64,000 nt of DNA, from contig NZ_LN831197.1 in NCBI RefSeq assembly GCF_001375535.1, positions 4,027,823-4,091,822 on the forward strand. Reading direction: 5' to 3'. Below the pieces are notes generated by a model. It did not search any database. It saw only the letters and a list, made by a program, of their open reading frames with translations, and had not been told where the DNA came from. Made by a program: the position numbers and the translations under genes. The stretch's first letter is position 1. Each line of letters starts with the position of its first letter. Source of the stretch: Bacillus niameyensis (GTDB lineage Bacteria > Bacillota > Bacilli > Bacillales > Bacillaceae_C). Positions 45,813 to 55,956 of the stretch are shown one piece after another.

Positions 45813-46814
45813 ATGTCTGAAGAAATATTAGAATCCTATTTCGGTATCAACCCCGTGCAGACGATTAAAGATGGAAATATAATCCGTTATCTTTCGGAAG
45901 ACTCACTTTATACTACTGTTCAAGTGACCCATTGGGAACAGGAAGGATTAATTGAATTATATGAGATGTCTGAGCATATGGCAAAGAATGGGGATCAGAA
46001 AGTTTCTACATTTGTTGCTGGAAATAATCAAAAGTTCCTTATCACGCATGATGATCAAGACTATGTATTACTGCATAACCACTATTGGCCATTATCCCGA
46101 AATAAAAATTCTGGGAGAAGACTAGCCAGATTTCATTTACGGGGAGCATATTTACAATCCACTATTTCAAAATTAAATCATTATGGGCAATGGAAATCCT
46201 ATTGGATTCAAAGATTAGAACAAATGGAAAAAGTTTGGCGAGGGTTGGTTCGTGAACCTGGAAGCGAAAAGTTTGAAAAGATGTTTACAGATTCTTTCCC
46301 GTATTTTTTAGGGCTTTGTGAGAATGCTATCCAATACTTTACAGATACTGTACTGGATGAAGAGCCTGGACCAATGGATCACGGTACGATTACTCACCAT
46401 CGATATACCGAAGCTACTTGGTCAGGTGAATGGCAAATAAGAAGTCCTTTCGATTGGGTTTACGATCATCATGCACGTGATATTGCTGAATGGATTAGAA
46501 ATTGTTATTTTAACAACCCGCGTACTTTTAAACCAGAACTACAAAAATTTATCCAAGAATATCAAAGTGTATTCCCATTGTCACGTTTCTCTTGGAGATT
46601 AATTTATGCCCGGCTTTTATTTCCGCTTCACTATTTCTTATGTGTAGAGGATTATTTTCTCACTCACTCGCAATGGTCTCAGTTACAGCTTGAAGAAAGA
46701 CTGAGTAGATTGATCAGGGATACTCGGGATTATGAATTATTTCTCGGTCATTTTTTCCATCTAGCTAGTGGAAATCTTGGAGAAATTCCAGAAGTGGAGT
46801 GGTTATCCTATTAG
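45813..46814 (+). CDS. yutH: Spore coat-associated protein YutH
   Basis: A 333-residue kinase-fold protein of the CotS/YutH group. The aminoglycoside-phosphotransferase-like core shows EPGPMDHGTITHHRY in place of the usual catalytic loop and FDWVYDHHARDIAEWIRN at the metal-binding position. YutH is a coat-associated protein in B. subtilis. Start ATG 45813 with GAGGGATG upstream. Divergent from yutG. Confidence 0.9.
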   Translation: MSEEILESYFGINPVQTIKDGNIIRYLSEDSLYTTVQVTHWEQEGLIELYEMSEHMAKNGDQKVSTFVAGNNQKFLITHDDQDYVLLHNHYWPLSRNKNSGRRLARFHLRGAYLQSTISKLNHYGQWKSYWIQRLEQMEKVWRGLVREPGSEKFEKMFTDSFPYFLGLCENAIQYFTDTVLDEEPGPMDHGTITHHRYTEATWSGEWQIRSPFDWVYDHHARDIAEWIRNCYFNNPRTFKPELQKFIQEYQSVFPLSRFSWRLIYARLLFPLHYFLCVEDYFLTHSQWSQLQLEERLSRLIRDTRDYELFLGHFFHLASGNLGEIPEVEWLSY

Positions 46815-46879
46815 CTATAGGTTTTCATAAAGGGGAACTCCCACTATACCCGGGCCTTTGTAACCTATCTTGCGGGGAT

Positions 46880-46912
46880 AAAAAAACCAAGCGACCCTTA
46901 AAGGACGCTTGG
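46880..46912 (-). terminator. Terminator of yutI
   Basis: CCAAGCG (46887-46893) pairs with CGCTTGG (46906-46912) around a short loop with partial pairing. On the minus strand it is followed by a seven-T run (46880-46886). Also downstream of yutH on the plus strand. Confidence 0.75.
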
Positions 46913-46926
46913 AAACATAACTTTTA

Positions 46927-47163
46927 TTAAAATACTTGCTCAACTTCTAGTACACCAGGTACTTCTTCAACTAATGCACGTTCAATACCGGCTTTTAATG
47001 TAATAGTTGAACTTGGGCAAGTTCCACATGCACCTAGCAGGCGGAGCTTTACAATACCTTCATCGACATCAACGAGCTCACAATCGCCTCCGTCGCGAAG
47101 CAAAAATGGGCGTAATTTATCTAAGACACTCTGAACTTGTTCCATCATCGTTTCTTCGTTCAT
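46927..47163 (-). CDS. yutI: NifU C-terminal-domain Fe-S carrier YutI
   Basis: A 78-residue Nfu-type protein. The CxxC pair in [23 protein letters not shown] binds a transferable [4Fe-4S] cluster. It probably delivers clusters made by the Suf system encoded 14 kb away. Good ribosome site GGAAAGGAG upstream on the minus strand. Divergent from yuzD. Confidence 0.94.
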   Translation of the reverse strand: MNEETMMEQVQSVLDKLRPFLLRDGGDCELVDVDEGIVKLRLLGACGTCPSSTITLKAGIERALVEEVPGVLEVEQVF

Positions 47164-47267
47164 TGCTATCGACTCCTTTCCTTTATACCATTATAATCAG
47201 ATTAAGAGAAAAAATCTACAGAGTGGACTGGGATCTGACTAGATTGTGTAGGAACGGAGGAAAGTTG

Positions 47268-47591
47268 ATGAACAAGCAATCGGAAATTGTCGTTTATGGT
47301 GCCGAACAAATTTGTGCAAGTTGTGTAGGAATGCCGTCTTCCGTTGAAACGTATGAGTGGTTAGAAGCAGCGATTGCAAGAAAATTTCCTAATCAACCTT
47401 TCATTATGACTTATGTGGATATTTTTCATCCACCTACTGAAGATCAGGAAAAAGTTGATTTTGCAAGGCGAGTTGTAAATGAGGAATTCTTTTACCCAGT
47501 TGTTACGATAAATGGAGTGGTAGTGGGGGAAGGGAATCCGAAATTAAAATCCGTCTATCAACAATTGGAAGAGTGTGGATATGAATCCTAA
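47268..47591 (+). CDS. yuzD: DUF1462 thioredoxin-fold protein YuzD
   Basis: A 107-residue protein with CxxC in AEQICASCVGMPSSVETYEWLEAA and an overall thioredoxin-like pattern (VVTINGVVVGEGNPKLKSVY). DUF1462 family. Located next to yutI, it probably takes part in thiol or Fe-S chemistry, although no function is shown. The ATG at 47268 follows GGAGG; the longer frame is antisense to yutI and rejected. Confidence 0.9.
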   Translation: MNKQSEIVVYGAEQICASCVGMPSSVETYEWLEAAIARKFPNQPFIMTYVDIFHPPTEDQEKVDFARRVVNEEFFYPVVTINGVVVGEGNPKLKSVYQQLEECGYES

Positions 47592-47661
47592 ATGATTTAA
47601 CCGTCTAATGATACGCGCTCCAGACCCCGTGGTAGTTTCCTTCAAATCAATAGTTTTTAAT

Positions 47662-47699
47662 AAGGTATAATCCCTCGATTTGAGGTGTTATACCTTATT
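47662..47699. terminator. Bidirectional terminator between yuzD and yutJ
   Basis: AAGGTATAA and TTATACCTT form a 9-bp stem with an inner CCTC/GAGG pairing, followed by ATTT. Located between convergent genes. Confidence 0.7.
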
Positions 47700-47719
47700 T
47701 ACTGCTGTTGAATTTTAGC

Positions 47720-48787
47720 TTATCCTTTATGGAACTTATACATCCACAGCACACCTGATTTTAAAATGCGTGCAATTCGCCCTGTAATGGCATGGTCAGC
47801 CATCATTCCGAATCCTCGCTTTTTTCCAAGTGAGCCGAGCACACCCTTTAATTTAATTGTTGGCATTTCTTCAGGGAGTTCAATACCTTTCCAGCGCTTT
47901 GTCATCACCTCAACAATTTGCTCTGCTTGTCCCTCAGCGAGTTGTGCACTCGGGGCATGAGGCAAGCTGGCACAATCACCGACAACGTAAACGCCTTCAT
48001 AGTTTGGGATATTATGATGTTTAGTTAAGACAATTCGTCCTTGTCGATCCTTTTCAACTTCCATATCGCGAACAATTTTACTTGGTTGAATACCTGCTGT
48101 CCATACGACGACGTCAGTTGGAACCGGTTCATCATGATTGTACAAAAAGCCTTCTTCTACTTTAGTAATGTTAGCTTCATTATAAACTTCCACACCATTT
48201 TTAGAAAACCAATTTTGCACATAAAGGCTAATTCGTTCTGGAAATGAAGAAAGAATTGTTTTGCCACGATCAAAAAGTTTGATCACTAAGTCCGGACGGC
48301 TCTCACGGAGTTCACTAGCTAATTCAATACCGCTGAGTCCTCCGCCAACGATACTAACAATGGAATTTGCTTGTAAGTTATTTAACTTTTTGTATGTATC
48401 TCTTGCGTCAGCAATGGTTTGAATACTGTGTGTAAACGTATCAGCACCAGGAACATTATGATATTTGTCTTCACAACCAAGGCCAATAATTAGTTGGTCG
48501 TACTCGATAGGGGAAGAATTAGCGAGGTGGACCAAATTGTCATCTAGGTCAATTTTAGTAACTTCTCCATATTGAATATTTACATTGGCATCTTCTGGAA
48601 AAGGTACACGAACTTCTTGGTCTGAAACAGTCCCAGCAGCAAGAGCATAATATTCTGTTTTTAAACTATGATAGGGAACTCTGTCAATTAATGTAATAGA
48701 ATAATCGTCTGGAAGATGATTAGGCAACAGTTCACGCAAAATGCGCATGTTTCCATATCCGCCACCGAGCAATACCAGTTTCTTCAT
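47720..48787 (-). CDS. yutJ: NADH dehydrogenase-like flavoprotein YutJ
   Basis: A 355-residue pyridine nucleotide-disulfide oxidoreductase fold. The FAD-binding GGGYGNMR is at the N-terminus, the NAD-binding VGGGLSGIELASELRE in the middle, and the second FAD contact VYVVGDCASLP near the C-terminus. It is related to type II NADH dehydrogenases but has a different C-terminus. The start is taken at 48787, after AAAAGGAG; an ATG 21 bases upstream is in frame but lacks a site. Confidence 0.9.
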   Translation of the reverse strand: MKKLVLLGGGYGNMRILRELLPNHLPDDYSITLIDRVPYHSLKTEYYALAAGTVSDQEVRVPFPEDANVNIQYGEVTKIDLDDNLVHLANSSPIEYDQLIIGLGCEDKYHNVPGADTFTHSIQTIADARDTYKKLNNLQANSIVSIVGGGLSGIELASELRESRPDLVIKLFDRGKTILSSFPERISLYVQNWFSKNGVEVYNEANITKVEEGFLYNHDEPVPTDVVVWTAGIQPSKIVRDMEVEKDRQGRIVLTKHHNIPNYEGVYVVGDCASLPHAPSAQLAEGQAEQIVEVMTKRWKGIELPEEMPTIKLKGVLGSLGKKRGFGMMADHAITGRIARILKSGVLWMYKFHKG

Positions 48788-48994
48788 CAAAATTCTCCTT
48801 TTTGCCATCTATCTTTGAGGTGGGGTAAAACTTAATCAACCGTTGAAAACGTTATATATCCACGTAATAGTATACAGAATTCGATTGGGATATACAACCA
48901 AACTTGTAAAATAGACGTCGGCGAAAACTAAGGCATCATCTTTGACTAGAAGGTGCGGAACGAGTAGGATTATGGTGTAGATGAGGTGATGCTT

Positions 48995-49231
48995 ATGAAT
49001 CCGATTATTGAATTTTGCATAAGCAATTTGGGCATGGGGAGTTACGAGGCAATGCAAGTGCTAGAAGAGGATCCAAATTTGGATGTGATCGAATATGGAT
49101 GTCTAGATCATTGTGATCAATGTGCAGAATCTCTATATGCCCTTGTCAATGGTGATGTTGTCACAGGCGAAACACCTGAATTGCTTGTGAAAGCCATTTA
49201 TCAATATTTAGAAGAAAATCCAATGTTCTAA
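48995..49231 (+). CDS. yuzB: DUF1450 protein YuzB
   Basis: A 78-residue protein with clustered cysteines (CLDHCDQCAE), plus one near the N-terminus (FCISNLG). DUF1450 family, a short thioredoxin-like or metal-binding domain. Start ATG 48995, with GAGGTGAT correctly spaced; the earlier ATG at 48986 lies in the ribosome site. Unknown function, conserved beside Fe-S genes. Confidence 0.9.
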   Translation: MNPIIEFCISNLGMGSYEAMQVLEEDPNLDVIEYGCLDHCDQCAESLYALVNGDVVTGETPELLVKAIYQYLEENPMF

Positions 49232-49414
49232 TTAGCTTATAGAAAATCCCAACTTGGTTGAGAACTGCCTTAGGGGATTTCAGCAAAATGATTTCGTTAG
49301 TTGAGAATACGGATTAAGATGTTATATACTTAAAGAAAGTGGAAGCTTCTCAGATAAAATTTTAAATCTGACAGGAGCAAGCTCTTAAGCACAAACATAT
49401 TGGGGGTGTAAGAT

Positions 49415-49777
49415 ATGAGTGCCATAATTACTTTGACAGATGCGGCGGTCATGCAAATTAAAGATATGATGAAGCAGAATGGAGAAGAAGATGCATTTTT
49501 CCGTTTTTCCATAAATGGTGGTGGCTGTAGTGGACTATCTTATGGAATGAGTCTTGATCATGATAAAGCCGAATCAGACCAATCTTTTGAAATAAATGGA
49601 ATTCCTGTGGTAATCGATGAAGAAAGTGCACCCATTGTCACAGGCACAGTTATTGATTATAAACAATCCATGATGGGTGGCGGCTTTACCATTGATAATC
49701 CCAATGCACTCGTTTCGTGTGGCTGTGGTTCTTCATTCCGGACCGCAAAGGTAACAGGTACACCAGAGAAATGTTAA
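49415..49777 (+). CDS. yutM: A-type Fe-S carrier YutM (HesB/IscA family)
   Basis: A 120-residue A-type carrier with the three canonical cysteines: one in GGGCSGLSYGM and two in SCGCGSSFRTA. These proteins receive clusters from the Suf scaffold and pass them to target enzymes. ATG 49415 follows GGGGGTG. It complements SufCDSUB and YutI in this window. Confidence 0.94.
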   Translation: MSAIITLTDAAVMQIKDMMKQNGEEDAFFRFSINGGGCSGLSYGMSLDHDKAESDQSFEINGIPVVIDEESAPIVTGTVIDYKQSMMGGGFTIDNPNALVSCGCGSSFRTAKVTGTPEKC

Positions 49778-49790
49778 TGATTAATATATT

Positions 49791-49828
49791 AAAGGGTTGA
49801 ACCTGATTTTGGGGTTCAACCCTTTTGT
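49791..49828 (+). terminator. Terminator after yutM
   Basis: Perfect 13-bp stem AAAGGGTTGAACC/GGTTCAACCCTTT with a nine-base loop and TTTTGTTT. Confidence 0.88.
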
Positions 49829-49854
49829 TTATACGTCGCAAAACGTCGTATTGC

Positions 49855-50008
49855 GCTTTTCTGTGTCTAGCTTCAGACGACAGCGCCTAGCAAACTTTCG
49901 GTTTCATCCTACGATAAGTCAACATCGGCTCATTCTTCGCCGTATTTCCTATATCTCGTCAGAATCCTAGAAAGTTTGTACGTCGCTAAACGTCGTCTTG
50001 CGCTTTTC
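49855..50008 (-). repeat. Dispersed structured element, copy D (minus strand, short form)
   Basis: Reading on the minus strand, the element starts AAAAGCGCAAGACGACGTTTAGCGAC and its outer stem is GACGAC/GTCGTC, a third independent stem sequence. It lies right after the yumC stop codon. Confidence 0.88.
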
Positions 50009-51004
50009 TTACTCAAACATTGAGGTGCTGTGCATCGGCTGTAGTCTTGCTTTAGGGTCAATAAATGCTTTGGCGTTGCTGACAGCCGTTGGAGCTTCAC
50101 CAAAACCAGTGGCAATCAGCTTCACTTTTCCAGGGTAGGTCGTAATATCGCCTGCAGCATATATACCAGGGATATTCGTTTCCATGCGACTATTGACTAC
50201 AATCGAGTTTTTCTCAATTTCAAGCCCCCAATTTTTAATAGGACCTAAAGAGGAAATAAATCCGTAGTTACAAATTAATGAATCTAATTCGACAGATAGC
50301 TTTCGTTCTCCTCGAACCTCTTCAAGAAGAAGCTCGCGAATTGCTTCGTCATCACATACAAGATCAGCAGCTATAAAAGGAGTTAAAATTTCTACTCGTG
50401 AATTCTGTAGTTGAGTTACACTACTTTCATGAGCACGGAATTTATCTCTACGGTGGATCAAAGTAACTTTTTCTGCAATTGGCTCGAGCATTAGCGCCCA
50501 ATCAACTGCTGAATCTCCTCCGCCTAATATCGCAACTTTCTGATCTCTAAATTGTTCCATATTATCTACGAAATAATGAAGATTGCGACCCTCGAATTGC
50601 GTAGCTTGTTCTAATTCCAAGCGTCTTGGTTGAAAAGCGCCAATTCCGGCAGTAATGATAACAGTTTTTGAATAGTGAACTTCTTGTTCTGAAGCTAACC
50701 TAAATGTACCGTCTTCCAACTTTTCGACCTCTGTAATAGACTGGCCGAGGCAGATAGTTGGGGAGAACATAGCCATTTGTTCTTTTAAATTATGAACGAG
50801 ATCATTGGCTTTGATTTTGGGAAAACCAGCGACATCGTATATATATTTTTCAGGGTAAAGAGTAGCAAGTTGTCCACCAAGTTCTGGCAAACTTTCAATG
50901 ATTTTCACACTTGCATCTCTGAGCCCGCCATAAAAGGCAGTAAACAGTCCAGTTGGCCCTCCGCCTAAAATTGTTATATCATATATTTGTTGATCTTCTT
51001 TCAA
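50009..51004 (-). CDS. yumC: Ferredoxin/flavodoxin-NADP+ reductase YumC (thioredoxin reductase-like)
   Basis: About 331 residues. FAD-binding [14 protein letters not shown] is at the N-terminus, NADP-binding [12 protein letters not shown] in the middle, and [25 protein letters not shown] at the C-terminus. The redox Cys pair of thioredoxin reductases is absent, as in TrxR-like ferredoxin reductases. It supplies electrons to ferredoxin or flavodoxin. I prefer the TTG at 51004, seven bases after GGGAGGG; an ATG at 51043 is in frame but that site would lie inside the gene. Confidence 0.93.
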   Translation of the reverse strand: MKEDQQIYDITILGGGPTGLFTAFYGGLRDASVKIIESLPELGGQLATLYPEKYIYDVAGFPKIKANDLVHNLKEQMAMFSPTICLGQSITEVEKLEDGTFRLASEQEVHYSKTVIITAGIGAFQPRRLELEQATQFEGRNLHYFVDNMEQFRDQKVAILGGGDSAVDWALMLEPIAEKVTLIHRRDKFRAHESSVTQLQNSRVEILTPFIAADLVCDDEAIRELLLEEVRGERKLSVELDSLICNYGFISSLGPIKNWGLEIEKNSIVVNSRMETNIPGIYAAGDITTYPGKVKLIATGFGEAPTAVSNAKAFIDPKARLQPMHSTSMFE

Positions 51005-51378
51005 AGAAAGTCCCTCCCATAATTCCGGAAATATCCTCTCCAATCATACCATATACATGTATAAGTTACATAATCTAAGAAAGGGGATGCACTCTTTCAT
51101 GAAACTGATAATTCTTTTAATAGGGTGATTTATCTGATCCCACTAGTAAAATTTACACTTTCTTAAAACAAACTATCGCTTGAAAAATAGAAAAATTCAT
51201 CGCATGGAATTAACTGCTTGAAAATGACGAATAATAGCATATAATGTTAAATGAGACTAATGTAGAATTTGTGACAATATTCTGGAATTCAATTTATTTA
51301 CGTGAATAGGATCACATTGGACTTTATAATATTTTTCGTACAAGTTCATTACTACGATGCAAAGGTGGAAGGGATATT
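51005..51378. other. Intergenic region between yumC and yumB
   Basis: About 370 AT-rich bases between divergent flavoprotein genes. It must contain both promoters. I see no convincing -35/-10 pair and no recognisable operator; TTGTGACAATATTC near 51270 only half resembles a Rex site. Confidence 0.4.
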
Positions 51379-52596
51379 ATGAAAAGGCCGAAAATAGTTG
51401 TATTAGGTGCAGGTTATGGAGGACTTATGACGGTTACCCGTCTTCAAAAGCAATTAGGTAAAAATGATGCGGATATCACTCTAGTGAATAAAAATGATTA
51501 CCATTACGAAACGACATGGCTCCATGAAGCATCTGCGGGAACACTCCACCATGATCGTGTTCGTTATGATATATCGAGCGTAATTGATAGTGGTAAAACT
51601 GAATTTATGCAGGCAACAGCTATGAAAGTAGATACAGAAGCTAAAAAAGTAATCCTTAATGAAGGTGAACTTTCCTATGATTATCTAGTAGTAGCTCTTG
51701 GTGGTGCACCCGAGACTTTTGGAATCCAAGGTCTGGATAAATATGCATTCTCTATCGCAAATGTAGATGCGGCACGTCAAATTCGTGAACATATTGAATA
51801 TCAATTTGCGACTTTTAAAGTTGAAGGTGAAATAAATCCTGACCGCTTGACGATTGTGGTTGGCGGTGCGGGCTTTACAGGAATCGAATTCCTAGGAGAG
51901 CTAGGGAACAGAATTCCTGAACTATGTAAAGAATATGATATTGATCAGAAACTTGTTCGTGTTATCTGTGTTGAAGCTGCTCCAACAGCTTTACCAGGAT
52001 TTGATCCCGAACTTGTTCAATATGCGATGGCTCATCTTCAGAAAAAGGGTGTCGAGTTTATGATCGGTACCGCGATTAAAGAGGCGACACCTGAAGGAAT
52101 TATCGTAGGTAAGGGTGAAGATGAAACAGAAGAAATTAAAGCGGGAACAGTTGTCTGGGCAGCGGGTGTGCGTGGAAATGCTATTATTGAAGAATCTGGT
52201 TTCGAAAACATGCGTGGCCGTGTTAAAGTAAACCCAGATCTTCGCGCTCCAGGTCTTGATGATGTCTTTGTCATTGGAGATTGTTCTTTGGTGATTAACG
52301 AGGAAATTAATCGTCCTTATCCGCCAACTGCACAAATTTCAATGCAGCAAGGCGAACTCGTAGCAGCCAACCTCGCTAAGCTAATTAATGGTAACAATGA
52401 TTTAGGTACTTTCCATTTTGATAATAAAGGTACTGTCTGCTCACTTGGTGATGACGATGCAATCGGAGTTGTCTTCGGTAAAAAAGTTACTGGTTTCCAA
52501 GCATCGTTCATGAAGAAAATGGTCGATAATCGTGCACTCTTCATGATCGGTGGAGTTCCGCTTACGGTAAAAAAAGGAAAATTCAATATTTTTTAA
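51379..52596 (+). CDS. yumB: Type II NADH dehydrogenase YumB
   Basis: A 405-residue non-proton-pumping NADH:quinone reductase. The N-terminal FAD motif is [15 protein letters not shown], the NAD motif [17 protein letters not shown], and the third is [15 protein letters not shown] followed by [15 protein letters not shown]. The C-terminal amphipathic segment attaches it to the membrane. GGAAGG site before ATG 51379. Divergent from yumC. Confidence 0.93.
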   Translation: MKRPKIVVLGAGYGGLMTVTRLQKQLGKNDADITLVNKNDYHYETTWLHEASAGTLHHDRVRYDISSVIDSGKTEFMQATAMKVDTEAKKVILNEGELSYDYLVVALGGAPETFGIQGLDKYAFSIANVDAARQIREHIEYQFATFKVEGEINPDRLTIVVGGAGFTGIEFLGELGNRIPELCKEYDIDQKLVRVICVEAAPTALPGFDPELVQYAMAHLQKKGVEFMIGTAIKEATPEGIIVGKGEDETEEIKAGTVVWAAGVRGNAIIEESGFENMRGRVKVNPDLRAPGLDDVFVIGDCSLVINEEINRPYPPTAQISMQQGELVAANLAKLINGNNDLGTFHFDNKGTVCSLGDDDAIGVVFGKKVTGFQASFMKKMVDNRALFMIGGVPLTVKKGKFNIF

Positions 52597-52607
52597 GATA
52601 CTTCTCT

Positions 52608-52646
52608 AAGGGTAGAACTGTAGATCTATAGTTCTGCCTTTTTCTT
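52608..52646 (+). terminator. Terminator after yumB
   Basis: AAGGGTAGAACT pairs with AGTTCTGCCTT (one bulge) around a ten-base loop, followed by TTTCTTTT. Confidence 0.8.
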
Positions 52647-52865
52647 TTACAGTTAGGGTGCGAGGGGACAAGAGTATGGCAACCGGATGCTACAAATTTC
52701 GTTTTTTTCACTGAGTCATTTGGAGTTAAAAAGCACCTCCACTGATTAAAATTTCACTTTATGAATATGAAAAGGTCATGAAATCGTCGGAATATCTTCA
52801 TTGACGCATTTCGACAAATTGAGTAAACTAAAAATTAGTGCGAAAAATCAAGGGGGAAAACATCC

Positions 52866-53189
52866 ATGCCAATGACCATACCGGTGTTAATTATTTCGAT
52901 GTTGCTCTTTTTCGTGTTATTTTTTGGTATTGGATTTATACTGAACATGCTGTTACGAATGACATGGATTATGGCGATTATCTATCCGATTGTGGCCATT
53001 TTGATTATTAATACTTTCGATTTCAGTGAATACTTTACAAATACCAAAGCGGCATTTTCGGGATTAGGGAGAAACATTGCGGGATTACAAGCAGCAGATA
53101 TTACAATTTTATCAGCCGGACTTCTTGGTGCTATTCTCTCTGGAATAACGATGAGAATTCTCCGTTCAAAAGGCTATCGAATGTTCTAG
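52866..53189 (+). CDS. yuiB: Membrane protein YuiB
   Basis: A 107-residue protein with three predicted membrane helices (about residues 5-27, 30-50 and 78-98). It matches YuiB in position after yumB and in its N-terminus (MTIPVLIISMLLFFVLFFGIGF). Function unknown. AAGGGGG ribosome site before ATG 52866. Confidence 0.85.
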   Translation: MPMTIPVLIISMLLFFVLFFGIGFILNMLLRMTWIMAIIYPIVAILIINTFDFSEYFTNTKAAFSGLGRNIAGLQAADITILSAGLLGAILSGITMRILRSKGYRMF

Positions 53190-53191
53190 AG

Positions 53192-53230
53192 AAAAAAATC
53201 TTTATCTTTTAAAAAGATAAGGATTTTTTG
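53192..53230 (+). terminator. Terminator after yuiB
   Basis: AAAAAATCTTTATCTTTT pairs with AAAAGATAAGGATTTTTT (one wobble), ending in a T run. Confidence 0.82.
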
Positions 53231-53278
53231 TTTTTAATACATAGAATATTGAAATGGATTTGAAAGGATGAGCAGCTA

Positions 53279-53749
53279 GTGAGAATTCGGGAAACGAATG
53301 ATTATGTTATAATTGCAAAGTTAAATAAAGGAGTACACGAATTACACGAAAAGCTTTACCCTGAATATTTCAAACCATATAATTTTGAAGATATGCTGGA
53401 ATATTTCAAGGAAATCGTTTATTTTCCCGATTTCATTTTCTTAGTACTGGAAGAAGAAGAAAAACCAATTGGATATGCGTGGATTGAAATTAGAAATTAC
53501 ATGGAAAATGCTTTAATCAAGGCTAATCAAGCTATCTATGTCCATCAGATTAACATTGAAGAGGATCATCGTAATAACGGATATGGCGGCCATTTAATGG
53601 ATGCCATCATTGAAATGGCCAAGTCGAAAGACATTCATAGGGTTGAGTTAGATTATTGGTTTGATAATGAAGTGGCGAAGAAATTTTATGAAAAGCTAGG
53701 ATTTAAAAAATATCGGGAATTTGTTTATAAGAATTTATCTGGTGACTAA
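53279..53749 (+). CDS. GNAT-family N-acetyltransferase
   Basis: A 156-residue acetyltransferase. The acetyl-CoA binding motif A appears as INIEEDHRNNGYGGHLMDAIIEMA, and motif B as FYEKLGFKKYREF near the C-terminus. Starts with GTG at 53279 after AAGGATGAG. Substrate unknown. First gene of a block inserted between yuiB and yuiC relative to B. subtilis. Confidence 0.87.
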   Translation: MRIRETNDYVIIAKLNKGVHELHEKLYPEYFKPYNFEDMLEYFKEIVYFPDFIFLVLEEEEKPIGYAWIEIRNYMENALIKANQAIYVHQINIEEDHRNNGYGGHLMDAIIEMAKSKDIHRVELDYWFDNEVAKKFYEKLGFKKYREFVYKNLSGD

Positions 53750-53792
53750 CCATTTGAAAGAACATACCGGGTTCGGCAGGGAAATTGTTCCG

Positions 53793-53860
53793 ATGTCACG
53801 AATCCGCCTCTCATGGCGGATTCGACATGGAAACTCGCTCCGAAGTGTTATGAGACTTGC
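53793..53860. repeat. Short hairpin repeat family 2, copy between GNAT and DUF418 genes
   Basis: Perfect stem CGAATCCGCC/GGCGGATTCG (53799-53824), extended by ATGTC/GACAT. Next to it is a degraded GAAGTGTTATGAG arm like those at 27597 and 60841. Probably a terminator for convergent genes. Confidence 0.6.
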
Positions 53861-53891
53861 TATTGTCCGCCTTCCAACATAGAAAAACTCT

Positions 53892-55094
53892 TCATGCTGC
53901 CTTATGTGTAGGCTGCTTAATTTTAGCTTTGCCTGAAAATGATAAATAGGTCCAGATCCGACTCATTTTTTCGAATGGGCCTGAGCGAAAATGCTTTAAA
54001 TAAAATGTGCTTAACAGAACTTGCAAACCGAAGACGGCAATCCCGAAAAGGACTCCCCATGCAACACCGAAATGACCAAACAATCCCAAACCGTATCCGT
54101 AAAAAACTGATGTACAAATGACAGTTTGTAACAAGTAATTTGTCATCGATAGCTTCCCGACATTCTCAAATATCATGATCATTCGCGCTGATGCCGCTTT
54201 AGTGTATAGGAGAGCAAATAGCGAGATATAGCCAAGTGCAAGAAGCGTTCCTCCCATTGATATCGCAATTTGTGTCCAGCCCAATTCTGGAAAAAAGTAA
54301 TAAGATGCTTTCAGGAAAAGGCCAATCGGAATTAAAAAGCCCGCACTGTATTTATAAAGCTTTTTTTCTTTAATCGGGTTTAAAAACAGCTTAATCTTTG
54401 CTGCGTACATTCCAAATAAAAACATTGGTGCAGAGAAAAGCGGAGAAAACAAAACCATCAATAAGAGAAAATAACCTTCTTCTAGCATTGGATCTTCATT
54501 ATTACGAAAATCCATAATTTCGGAATATGTTCCATTCCCGTAAACTTCAATCGATTTTTCTACATAGGGAATTAATTTTTCTGGAGCAACTAAATCTTTC
54601 TCTGCTCCGCCTGTAAAACTACCCAAAATAACGAATAATTGCATAATAGAAAAGAGAACAAGTCCCCAAACGAGAATCGTTGTTTTTTTGCGTTTTAGGA
54701 AAAGCAGAAGGAAGAAGCTCATCAATCCATAGAAAAATAAAATGTCGCCTTCCCATAGAAATATACTGTGTAACAAACCAACCGCAGCTAAAAATAATGC
54801 TCTTCTTGCGAAATATCGCTTTACTTTTAAATTTTTACGTTCGAGACTTTCCTTCATCATGATCATCGAGTAGCCGAATAGAAAAGTAAAGATTGGCATG
54901 AAACTTTCTTCTATGGCAATTTTAACAACCCCATACATGAATTGGTCTACACCAGAAAGAGAGAAGAACTCCATTTCGTCTTTTCCCCATAATCCATATT
55001 GAAATATTAATAAATTCGCAAGCAAAATACCAAATAAACTGAAACCACGAATACCATCGATTGAATGGATTCTGTGAGAAGCAGCGTTTTTCAT
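53892..55094 (-). CDS. DUF418-family polytopic membrane protein
   Basis: A 400-residue membrane protein with about ten helices and the characteristic start IHSIDGIRGFSLFGILLANLL. The C-terminal DUF418 domain (KLSMTNYLLQTVICTSVFYGYGLGLFG) is present. These YeiB-like proteins are related to acyltransferase-3 membrane enzymes, but activity is unproven. It is divergent from a two-component system, which may control it. GGGGGATGACGG ribosome site. Confidence 0.88.
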   Translation of the reverse strand: MKNAASHRIHSIDGIRGFSLFGILLANLLIFQYGLWGKDEMEFFSLSGVDQFMYGVVKIAIEESFMPIFTFLFGYSMIMMKESLERKNLKVKRYFARRALFLAAVGLLHSIFLWEGDILFFYGLMSFFLLLFLKRKKTTILVWGLVLFSIMQLFVILGSFTGGAEKDLVAPEKLIPYVEKSIEVYGNGTYSEIMDFRNNEDPMLEEGYFLLLMVLFSPLFSAPMFLFGMYAAKIKLFLNPIKEKKLYKYSAGFLIPIGLFLKASYYFFPELGWTQIAISMGGTLLALGYISLFALLYTKAASARMIMIFENVGKLSMTNYLLQTVICTSVFYGYGLGLFGHFGVAWGVLFGIAVFGLQVLLSTFYLKHFRSGPFEKMSRIWTYLSFSGKAKIKQPTHKAA

Positions 55095-55249
55095 CCGTCA
55101 TCCCCCATTTATTGTTCATTCTAGTTAATTAGTATACGGACTTAAGTTGAACGGTGAGAAAACGAAACCTTACGAAAACCTTAATTTTACATATAATCCA
55201 TTCATCTCCTGTTAAGTTTTGTGTGCTACTATTAATTTGGGTGAGGAGA

Positions 55250-55954
55250 ATGAAAAATGCCAAAATTTTATTAGTCGATGATGAAATTTCAATTTTACAG
55301 ATGGTCGAAATGGTTTTGAAAAAAGAGGGATTTACAAACGTGTTAAAAGCATCTACTGGGAAAGAAGCAATAGAAATCGTAAAAAGAGAGCCTGTTGACT
55401 ATATCATCCTCGATGTGATGCTTCCGGATATTAATGGCTTCGATTTGTGTGAAAAAATACGTGAGTATACGGATGTCCATATCTTATTTTTAACTGCTAG
55501 AATTACTGATTTTGATGTTTTAACTGGCTTTGAAAAAGGAGGGGATGACTATGTTACTAAACCATTTAATCCTCTTGAAATTGTTGCAAGAATCAAGGTG
55601 CAATTGCGCAGAAGCCGAAAAACAGAATCGGTTCCAAAAGTAAATTTAAAAAGGCATGATTTCGGTCATTTCCTTGTCGATGAGGAAGCTGGAGACTTAA
55701 TAGTTGAAGGAAAACTGGTTGCATGTCCGGCTCAAGTTTTTTTACTACTAGTCTATTTTTGCCAAAATGTGAATCGCGTGCTATCCAAGGAGCAGTTATT
55801 TAATGCAGTATGGGGATATGATCATTTGATAGATGACAATACCGTAATGGTGCATATTCGAAGGATTCGTGAGCGAATTGAGCCAGACCCGGGGAAACCG
55901 GTATTTCTTCAAACTGTACGAGGATTAGGCTATAAATTGGTAAAGGAAGCATAG
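55250..55954 (+). CDS. OmpR-family response regulator
   Basis: About 234 residues. The receiver domain has acidic pocket Asp 10/Asp 11, phospho-acceptor Asp 55 (YIILDVMLPDINGF) and conserved Lys in YVTKPFNP. The C-terminal winged helix ends with DNTVMVHIRRIRERIEPDPG and VRGLGYKL. The ATG at 55250 is very close to GAGGAG; a GTG at 55241 is an alternative. It is cotranscribed with the sensor kinase two bases later. Confidence 0.92.
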   Translation: MKNAKILLVDDEISILQMVEMVLKKEGFTNVLKASTGKEAIEIVKREPVDYIILDVMLPDINGFDLCEKIREYTDVHILFLTARITDFDVLTGFEKGGDDYVTKPFNPLEIVARIKVQLRRSRKTESVPKVNLKRHDFGHFLVDEEAGDLIVEGKLVACPAQVFLLLVYFCQNVNRVLSKEQLFNAVWGYDHLIDDNTVMVHIRRIRERIEPDPGKPVFLQTVRGLGYKLVKEA

Positions 55955-55956
55955 TT

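Noticed and set aside
51265-51285. Rex operator upstream of yumB
   Set aside because: Only the TTGTGA half-site is present; the required TCACAA half is missing.
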